A stretch of DNA of 18,514 nt from an uncultured Flavobacteriales bacterium (GTDB lineage Bacteria; Bacteroidota; Bacteroidia; Flavobacteriales; BACL11). Within the stretch, counting starts at the first letter, position 1. Every line of letters begins with the position of its first letter. The position numbers and the translations under genes were made by a program. Under the pieces are notes generated by a model. That model saw only the letters and a program-made list of their open reading frames with translations, was not told the DNA's origin and searched no databases. Positions 13,131 through 18,514 of the stretch are shown here, in pieces. The stretch is from contig CATMIT010000023.1 of NCBI GenBank assembly GCA_950069165.1, positions 1 to 18,514 of the forward strand, given 5' to 3'.

Positions 13131-14003
13131 TTATTGCATAAAATATTTGTCTAACACATAAATCAATTGCATAAGGGGCAAATACATATAGGAAGAAAGC
13201 AATACCTTTTTGGCCGCACTATCCGATTGTTGATGGAATAGTTGCACAGATCGGTAAGTAAAAAATAGCCCTAGGATTACTATAAGTATGCAGGCAACAG
13301 CAGATAAACTAAGTCCTTCAATGTGGTGGAGAAAGTAAGGAGCTGCTGAGACTATAGTCATTACAAAAGCTGCTAATACTGCAATAGTTGTTGCTAATTT
13401 TCCTTTCTCTTTTCCTATCATCATCTTGAAACCTGCTTTTTTATATTCCTCATCCAGCACCCAGGAGATTGCAATAAAATGTGGGAATTGCCAACAGAAC
13501 TGTATAGCAAACAGAATTCCTGCTGCCAAACCAAAATCGTTAGTAGCTGCTACCCATCCGAGTAGAACTGGGATTGCCCCTGGGAAAGCGCCTATAAAAA
13601 CAGAAATAGCCGAAACTCTTTTTAAAGGGGTATAGACAAGCACATAAAGTAAAATAGAAAGTAGCCCGAAAAAACTGCATTGCAAATTGATAAGCATTAA
13701 GAAATATAAACCGATTATGCCGATTATAAAAGAAAATATAAGTGCTTGGTTTAGAGTTAAATTACCTGACGGAAGTGGCCTTATAGCCGTTCTTTTCATC
13801 AGCTTATCGTAATTTCGCTCCAAAATTTGATTCAGGGCATTGGCCGAACCTGTTACTAAAATTCCTCCCAGTATAAGTAAAAGAATTTCAGAAAAATCAG
13901 GACTTGTTGTTCCTAAAAGATAGCCAATAAGTGCCGAGAAAACTACTGTGGCAGAAAGACGGAATTTCATCAGTTGCGTATAGCATTTCAAAGCGCTCTG
14001 CAT
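13131..14003 (-). CDS. ctaB: Protoheme IX farnesyltransferase (haem O synthase)
   Basis: UbiA-superfamily membrane enzyme that adds a farnesyl group to haem B to give haem O for cytochrome oxidases. At 290 residues it is of normal length, with about nine hydrophobic segments. The first prenyl-diphosphate motif is NQILERNYDKLMKRTAIRPL (from Asn58), in the N-x3-E-x3-D form usual for CtaB. The second conserved loop reads PHFIAISWVLDEEYKKAG. The TAIRPLPSG stretch is strongly conserved in the family. It follows the bacilliredoxin gene by 9 bp and precedes DUF420 by 2 bp on the same strand, forming an oxidase-maturation unit. No oxidase structural genes are adjacent. Confidence 0.94.
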   Translation of the reverse strand: MQSALKCYTQLMKFRLSATVVFSALIGYLLGTTSPDFSEILLLILGGILVTGSANALNQILERNYDKLMKRTAIRPLPSGNLTLNQALIFSFIIGIIGLYFLMLINLQCSFFGLLSILLYVLVYTPLKRVSAISVFIGAFPGAIPVLLGWVAATNDFGLAAGILFAIQFCWQFPHFIAISWVLDEEYKKAGFKMMIGKEKGKLATTIAVLAAFVMTIVSAAPYFLHHIEGLSLSAVACILIVILGLFFTYRSVQLFHQQSDSAAKKVLLSSYMYLPLMQLIYVLDKYFMQ

Positions 14004-14012
14004 AATATACTT

Positions 14013-14426
14013 TTAGCAGAATTCTTTAAAAGCGCCTTCCAAATTTTCTGCAATCATATCGGCCGACCTTCCTTCTATATGATGACGTTCAATCATATGA
14101 ACAATCTTACCATCTTTAAAAAGTGCAATGGATGGGGATGAGGGAGGATATGGCGCCATAAATTCTCTGGCTTTAGCTGTAGCTTGAGTGTCTTGCCCTG
14201 CAAAAACAGTTGCAAAAACAGTTGGCTTTACTTCAAATTGAGTAGCCATTTTTGCTGCTGGGCGAGCATTTCCTGCCGCACAACCACATACCGAATTAAC
14301 AATTATTAATACGGTTCCTTCTTTTTTAGCTAAAAGAGCATCAACTTCTTCAGCCGATTTTAACTCAACATAACCAACTTGTGTTAAATCTTCACGCATT
14401 GGGGCACACATTTCTTCAGAATACAT
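14013..14426 (-). CDS. Bacilliredoxin-family protein (YphP/YqiW type, CGC motif)
   Basis: A 137-residue thioredoxin-fold protein of the BrxA/BrxB family, which in Firmicutes removes bacillithiol from S-thiolated proteins. The start MYSEEMCAPMREDL and the active site NSVCGCAAGNARPA with the CxC pair (Cys47, Cys49) are diagnostic, and the protein ends with the family's usual terminal Cys (FKEFC). The frame runs six codons further upstream to 14444; MYSEEM is the family start. Whether this organism makes bacillithiol cannot be seen here; a general thiol oxidoreductase role is the alternative. It lies between tadA and ctaB on one strand and has its own -7 box, so it may head the ctaB-DUF420 unit. 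Confidence 0.9.
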   Translation of the reverse strand: MYSEEMCAPMREDLTQVGYVELKSAEEVDALLAKKEGTVLIIVNSVCGCAAGNARPAAKMATQFEVKPTVFATVFAGQDTQATAKAREFMAPYPPSSPSIALFKDGKIVHMIERHHIEGRSADMIAENLEGAFKEFC

Positions 14427-14441
14427 TTGTTTATTTTTTTG

Positions 14442-14449
14442 CAAAAATA
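14442..14449 (-). promoter_or_regulatory. -7 promoter element for the bacilliredoxin-ctaB-DUF420 unit
   Basis: The minus strand reads TATTTTTG, a perfect TAnnTTTG match, in the gap after the tadA stop and 15 bases before the MYSEEM start. It falls within the six-codon upstream extension of the frame, which supports the shorter start. No clear -33 TTTG is present. The surrounding T/A-rich sequence raises the chance of a coincidental match. Confidence 0.45.
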
Positions 14450-14452
14450 GTG

Positions 14453-14902
14453 TTATTGTCGCTTACTTTTAAAAAATTCAGATAATAATTTAGCACATTC
14501 TTCTTGCAATATTCCGCCCTCTATTTCAGTTTTTGGATGCAATAAATTTTCTTCAATATTTTGAAACCCTCTTTTCTCATCTGCTGCGCCAAAAACTATT
14601 TTTTTTATTTGTGTCCAAAAGGATGCTCCTGCACACATTACACATGGTTCCAATGTCACATAAAGGGTGCATTTTTTCAAGTATTTACCTCCCAAATAAT
14701 CAGAAGCAGATGTAAATGCTTGCATTTCTGCATGGGCAGTTACATCATTTAACGCCTCAGTAAGGTTATGGGCACGGGCAATGATTTGATTTTCACAAAC
14801 AATAATCGCTCCAACAGGCACCTCCTCTTTTTCTAAAGCTTTTTGAGCCTCCTTCAGGGCCTCTTTCATAAAATAAGTGCCATCAAAAGGATTAATTTCC
14901 AT
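14453..14902 (-). CDS. tadA: tRNA-specific adenosine deaminase
   Basis: Zinc deaminase that converts wobble A34 of tRNA-Arg(ACG) to inosine. From the start at 14902 it has 149 residues. The zinc site is complete: HAE (His57, with proton-shuttling Glu59) and PCVMC (Cys87, Cys90). PVGAIIV near residue 29 and FGAADEKRG are typical TadA elements. The frame is open a further 12 codons to 14938, but family members start with a short segment before FMKEALKEA, and a near-consensus -7 box immediately precedes the ATG at 14902. A guanine or cytosine deaminase of the same fold is the alternative; the spacing and GAADEKRG favour TadA. It is divergent from aspS. Confidence 0.92.
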   Translation of the reverse strand: MEINPFDGTYFMKEALKEAQKALEKEEVPVGAIIVCENQIIARAHNLTEALNDVTAHAEMQAFTSASDYLGGKYLKKCTLYVTLEPCVMCAGASFWTQIKKIVFGAADEKRGFQNIEENLLHPKTEIEGGILQEECAKLLSEFFKSKRQ

Positions 14903-14935
14903 TTTGCAAATATCTGATTTTGTTTTGTAATTTCG
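14903..14935 (+). promoter_or_regulatory. Probable promoter for aspS
   Basis: TTTG at 14903-14906 and TAATTTCG at 14928-14935 (one mismatch to TAnnTTTG) are spaced by 21 bp, the same spacing as the plsC promoter. The box ends 18 bases before the ATG at 14954. It overlaps the divergent tadA element, so the two promoters probably interfere with one another. Confidence 0.45.
14907..14914 (-). promoter_or_regulatory. Near-consensus -7 element for tadA
   Basis: The minus strand reads GATATTTG, one mismatch from TAnnTTTG, followed by CAAA and the tadA ATG. The 11 bases TTTGCAAAATG are identical to those at the rbfA start, which strengthens both calls. The four-base gap again predicts a leaderless message. 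Confidence 0.4.
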
Positions 14936-14953
14936 CAAACAAATAATTTTAAG

Positions 14954-16696
14954 ATGTTAAGAACACATACTTGCGGAGCATTAAACATTTCAAATATTGG
15001 TGAAGAAATCACCCTTAGCGGGTGGGTACAAAAAAACAGAGACTTAGGAGGTATGACTTTTGTGGATTTACGCGATAGATACGGCATTACGCAATTGGCA
15101 TTTAACATGGATTTTAATATCGCCTTATGCACAGCTGCCAGAAAATTAGGTCGTGAATTTGTTATCCAAATAAGTGGAAAAGTGATTGAAAGAATTTCTA
15201 AAAACAAAAATATTTCAACAGGGGAAATTGAAATTGAAGTAAGGGAACTGACAATACTCAATAAATCAAAATTACCGCCTTTTACTATTGAAAATGATAC
15301 AGATGGTGGAGAAGAAATAAGAATGAAATATCGTTATTTGGATATTAGAAGAAATCCTGTACAAGAGAATTTGATGCTAAGACATGATGTTGCCAAAGCG
15401 ACAAGAAATTATTTAGATAATCAAGGTTTTATTGAAGTGGAAACCCCTTATTTAATTAAATCTACACCAGAGGGAGCCCGAGATTTTGTGGTCCCATCAA
15501 GGATGAACGAAAGGCAATTTTATGCCCTACCTCAATCACCACAAACTTTTAAGCAACTTTTGATGGTTGCTGGAATTGACAAATATTATCAAATTGTAAA
15601 ATGTTTTCGTGATGAAGATTTGCGTGCTGACCGTCAGCCAGAATTTACGCAAATTGACTGTGAAATGTCCTTTATTGAACAGGAAGATATTCTAATTACT
15701 TTTGAAGGATTAATACGTCATTTATTGAAAGAAGTAAAAGGAGTTGAGCTGAATGAATTCCTAAGAATGACTTATGATGCAGCCATGCAATTATATGGAA
15801 CAGATAAGCCAGATATTCGTTTTGACATGCAATTTATAGAAATGAATGAGCTATGCCAAGGCAAAGAATTTGAGGTGTTTGATAGAGCTGAATTAGTAGT
15901 GGCAATCAACGCAAAAGGTTGTACAAATTATACACGAAAGCAATTGGACAAATTAGTGGATTTTGTAAAAACACCTCAAGTGGGCGCAACAGGGCTAATC
16001 TATTGTAAATACAATGAAGATGGAACAAGTAAATCGACAGTAGATAGGTTTTTTGATGAAGATGCTAGAAACGCATGGGCTGCAAAAGCAGGATGTGAGA
16101 AAGGCGACTTACTCTTAATAATGGCAGGGGGAACGCAAAAAACTAGAAAAGCTTTAGGGACTTTACGACTACACTTAGCAGAAGAATTAGGCCTTAGAAA
16201 TCCGGAAGAATTTGCACCGCTTTGGGTGTTGGATTTCCCACTTTTGAAATGGGATGAAGATTCCGAAAGATATCATGCAATGCATCATCCTTTTACTTCA
16301 CCAAAACCAAATGATATTCCATTGTTAGATACTGACCCGGCTGCAGTGCGTGCCAATGCTTATGATTTGGTGCTAAACGGGAATGAAATTGGTGGCGGTA
16401 GCATCAGAATTCACGATAAGGACTTACAGAAACTAATGTTCAAACATTTAGGGTTTTCTGATAAGCAAGCGAAAGAACAATTTGGCTTTTTAATGGATGC
16501 TTTTGAATATGGCGCACCACCTCACGGGGGGATTGCTTTTGGTTTTGACCGTTTGTGTGCCATTATGGGCGGGAAGGAAAGTATCCGTGATTTTATTGCT
16601 TTCCCAAAAAACAATGCTGGGCGTGATATTATGATTGATTCCCCTTCTGATATAGATGAAGAGCAATTGAAAGAGTTAAATATTAGACTTCTTTAA
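14954..16696 (+). CDS. aspS: Aspartyl-tRNA synthetase, bacterial type
   Basis: Class IIb synthetase of 580 residues that charges tRNA-Asp. The N-terminal OB-fold anticodon-binding domain covers about 1-105, starting RTHTCGALNISNIGE. The catalytic domain follows, with KYRYLDIRR, TPEGARDF and PQSPQTFKQLL, then motif 2 FRDEDLRADRQPEFTQIDCE (218-237) and motif 3 GIAFGFDRL near the end. The bacterial-specific GAD insertion lies between (about 285-420). In the OB domain the position used by non-discriminating enzymes for His (in DLGG, Leu31) is Leu, and a Lys lies in the KNKN loop (about 83-86), which fits a discriminating enzyme specific for tRNA-Asp. This reading depends on my recalled alignment. 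The ClC-type gene follows after one base, so the two likely form an operon. Confidence 0.96.
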   Translation: MLRTHTCGALNISNIGEEITLSGWVQKNRDLGGMTFVDLRDRYGITQLAFNMDFNIALCTAARKLGREFVIQISGKVIERISKNKNISTGEIEIEVRELTILNKSKLPPFTIENDTDGGEEIRMKYRYLDIRRNPVQENLMLRHDVAKATRNYLDNQGFIEVETPYLIKSTPEGARDFVVPSRMNERQFYALPQSPQTFKQLLMVAGIDKYYQIVKCFRDEDLRADRQPEFTQIDCEMSFIEQEDILITFEGLIRHLLKEVKGVELNEFLRMTYDAAMQLYGTDKPDIRFDMQFIEMNELCQGKEFEVFDRAELVVAINAKGCTNYTRKQLDKLVDFVKTPQVGATGLIYCKYNEDGTSKSTVDRFFDEDARNAWAAKAGCEKGDLLLIMAGGTQKTRKALGTLRLHLAEELGLRNPEEFAPLWVLDFPLLKWDEDSERYHAMHHPFTSPKPNDIPLLDTDPAAVRANAYDLVLNGNEIGGGSIRIHDKDLQKLMFKHLGFSDKQAKEQFGFLMDAFEYGAPPHGGIAFGFDRLCAIMGGKESIRDFIAFPKNNAGRDIMIDSPSDIDEEQLKELNIRLL

Positions 16697-16697
16697 A

Positions 16698-18446
16698 ATG
16701 GAAAACAAGTCGCTATTAAAGCGCTTTTTAGTTTGGCGATTAAAGCACCTAAACCACAAGCAATTTATCTATGTTCTTAGCATAATAATTGGGCTAATCT
16801 CAGGATTAATTGCCGTAATTATTAAAAATTCTGTTTTCTTTATTGAAGAGTTTCTAACTACTGGAATACAGGTAAATTGGAATAATTATTTATATTTCTT
16901 CTATCCTTTAATTGGAGTAACGCTTGTTTACTTATTTCTAAAATACATCCTAAAAAAACCCGGAAACAGGGGTTTTGTTTCTATTTTGTATTCCATTTCC
17001 AAGCGAAATAGTATTATGCGTTGGCATCAAATGTTTTCGCCAATTATATCCTCTGCTCTTACGGTTGGTTTTGGCGGCTCAGTTGGTTTGGAAGCTCCTA
17101 CGGCAGTTAGTGGTTCGGCAATTGGCTCTCGACTTTCAAAATTATTGCACCTTAATTATAAAAGTAAAACCTTACTTATTGGATGTGCTGTTGCCGGAAC
17201 TATTGCAGCTATTTTTAAAGCCCCCATTGCTGCCATTATTTTTGCTATTGAGGTAATTATGCTCGATCTGACTATGGCATCCTTAATTCCACTTTTGCTA
17301 GCATCCGTTTCTGCTGTAATGACAAGCCGATTCTTTTTAGGTACAGATGTGCTGTTACCTGTAAGTATTCAGGGCGGGTTTGAATTAAAAGATTTAGGTC
17401 TGTATGTGGGCTTAGGCTTATTGGCAGGGTTTACTTCTGTCTATTTTTACCACTGCTATACTTTTATTACTTCAAAGTTCAAACGCATTAAAAAACGATT
17501 TTGGAAAATTCTTTTAGGTGGTAGTATTATTGGGGTTTTGGTGTATTTATTTCCACCACTTTTTGGTGAGGGTTATGAGTTTATCAATAAACTAACCAGT
17601 GGAAATTCTGCTAAAATAATAGAAAATAACCAAAATTTATTGTTGTTTTTGATTGGACTTTTTCTTTTGAAAGTGATTGCTACTTCAGCCACAATAGGGG
17701 CTGGTGGAGTTGGTGGTATTTTTGCTCCAGTACTTTTTATGGGAGCTAGCTTGGGAGTCATTTTTTCAAAATCTTTGGCTTTTTTAGGGCTTAATAATTT
17801 ATCGGAAAGTCATTTCGCATTGGTAGGTATGGCGGCACTTATGGCCGGAGTGATGCACGCACCACTTACTGCTATTTTTCTTATTGCAGAAATTACATCT
17901 GGTTATCAGCTTTTTATTCCACTAATGATAAGCGCTTCCATTGCCTATATTACTTCCACTTATTTTGTTCCACATTCTGTATTTACCATGCAATTGGCAA
18001 AAAGAGGTGATTTGGTTACCCACCATAAAGATAAAGCAATCCTTTCCAGGATTAAATTAGAAAAAATAATGGAGAAGGATTTATCACTAGTAAACCCAGC
18101 AATGACTTTGGGCGAATTTGTAAAAGTGGTTGCTAATTCAAAACGAAATATTTTTCCGGTGGTTGATAATGAAAATACTTTTCTAGGTATTGTGGCTATG
18201 GATGATGTAAGAGGAATTATGTTCGATCAAAGTTTATACCAAAGCGAAACGGTTTCCACCATGATGAGAGCGCCACTAGGAGTTCTTTCAGCCCATAACA
18301 CAATGGAAGAAGTAACTGCTATTTTGAAAGATACGGGAGCGTGGAATTTACCAGTGCTCAAAAAAGGAAAATATGTGGGCTATATTTCAAAATCCAAATT
18401 ATTTTCGGTTTATCGTAGGCACTTGCTTGAAGTAAGTGAAGATTAG
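16698..18446 (+). CDS. ClC-family chloride channel/transporter with C-terminal CBS pair
   Basis: Integral membrane ClC protein, 582 residues. The transport domain covers about 20-435. The gating-glutamate motif is present as GSVGLEAP (Glu132), the usual GxEGP with Ala for Gly. The third pore motif GVGGIFAP (337-344) and the final HAPLTAIFLIAEITSGYQL are also present. The GSGIP motif at the helix D start is not recognisable; the equivalent region reads PGNRGFVS. At the position of the E. coli internal proton glutamate the sequence is FAIEV (Glu185, Val186), so the coupling residue is Val. Two CBS domains (about 455-580) could bind adenine nucleotides and gate the pore. The gene starts one base after aspS and its stop overlaps a minus-strand stop by 4 bp. 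Channel-like or uncoupled transport is an inference. Confidence 0.92.
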   Translation: MENKSLLKRFLVWRLKHLNHKQFIYVLSIIIGLISGLIAVIIKNSVFFIEEFLTTGIQVNWNNYLYFFYPLIGVTLVYLFLKYILKKPGNRGFVSILYSISKRNSIMRWHQMFSPIISSALTVGFGGSVGLEAPTAVSGSAIGSRLSKLLHLNYKSKTLLIGCAVAGTIAAIFKAPIAAIIFAIEVIMLDLTMASLIPLLLASVSAVMTSRFFLGTDVLLPVSIQGGFELKDLGLYVGLGLLAGFTSVYFYHCYTFITSKFKRIKKRFWKILLGGSIIGVLVYLFPPLFGEGYEFINKLTSGNSAKIIENNQNLLLFLIGLFLLKVIATSATIGAGGVGGIFAPVLFMGASLGVIFSKSLAFLGLNNLSESHFALVGMAALMAGVMHAPLTAIFLIAEITSGYQLFIPLMISASIAYITSTYFVPHSVFTMQLAKRGDLVTHHKDKAILSRIKLEKIMEKDLSLVNPAMTLGEFVKVVANSKRNIFPVVDNENTFLGIVAMDDVRGIMFDQSLYQSETVSTMMRAPLGVLSAHNTMEEVTAILKDTGAWNLPVLKKGKYVGYISKSKLFSVYRRHLLEVSED

Positions 18447-18514
18447 TTGTCCTCCATATTCCACTCTGCAAAGGAAGAAGCTGTTTCCGATAAAACTACT
18501 TTGTATAATTCTAT
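18443..18514 (-). CDS. 3' end of an unidentified gene continuing past the window
   Basis: The minus strand is open from the window edge to a TAA at 18443-18445 and encodes the last 23 residues, ending FAEWNMEDN. The composition is protein-like and the stop overlaps the ClC stop by 4 bp, the same tail-to-tail arrangement as the exporter/hflX junction. The segment is too short to assign a family, and chance openness over 23 codons cannot be excluded. Confidence 0.5.
   Translation of the reverse strand: MELYKVVLSETASSFAEWNMEDN

Noticed and set aside
14866..15261. A 131-codon minus-strand frame spanning the tadA/aspS divergent region
   Set aside because: It crosses the start of aspS and the 5' part of tadA in another frame; both real genes carry complete active-site motifs.
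1..18514. Mobile element, phage, CRISPR or defence island
   Set aside because: No transposase, integrase, Cas, restriction or toxin-like sequence, no array of direct repeats, and gene style is uniform core metabolism throughout.

Overview
The window is a compact, low-GC chromosomal stretch from a member of the Bacteroidota, most likely Flavobacteriales-like. Protein sequence styles and the promoters both point there. At least five gene starts are preceded by the TAnnTTTG -7 element typical of this phylum, and none of the starts relies on an obvious Shine-Dalgarno sequence. I see no rRNA, tRNA, CRISPR array, insertion sequence, phage gene or toxin-antitoxin pair. Codon style looks uniform, so this reads as a core-genome segment.

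Layout, left to right. (1) The 3' two thirds of dusB (+), whose first codon in the window is the catalytic Cys. It meets the rbfA / LolC-E-type permease pair (-) tail to tail. (2) From a divergent promoter region at about 2224-2273, a full-length MsbA-type ABC exporter (+) runs into hflX (-), which is preceded by a small His-containing membrane protein. (3) A two-gene, ATGA-coupled unit (+) encodes exported amidohydrolase-fold proteins. The first is a 990-residue fusion of a degenerate unit and an intact unit; the second is a 421-residue paralogue lacking metal ligands. (4) A 116-bp convergent gap with a repeat-like inverted element is followed by trpS and a YhbP/UPF0306 flavin-fold gene (-). 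(5) plsC and gatC (+) face a four-gene minus-strand cluster: tadA, a bacilliredoxin-type CGC protein, ctaB and a DUF420/CtaM-like protein. (6) aspS and a ClC-type chloride protein with C-terminal CBS pair (+) meet the 3' end of an unidentified minus-strand gene at the right edge.

Functional themes. Translation dominates: dusB, rbfA, hflX, trpS, gatC, tadA, aspS. Envelope lipid and lipoprotein handling follows (LolC/E-type permease, MsbA-type exporter, PlsC), then cytochrome oxidase assembly (CtaB plus DUF420). Genes are packed tightly: three convergent pairs overlap at their stop codons and one is 3 bp apart, so there is little room for intrinsic terminators.

I found no clear candidate for a wholly new biological system. 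The points most worth a second look are the amidohydrolase pair (one apparently active site among three related units), the ClC protein with Val at the internal proton-glutamate position, and the repeated promoter arrangement that places the -7 box 4-5 nt from the start codon and so predicts leaderless mRNAs.
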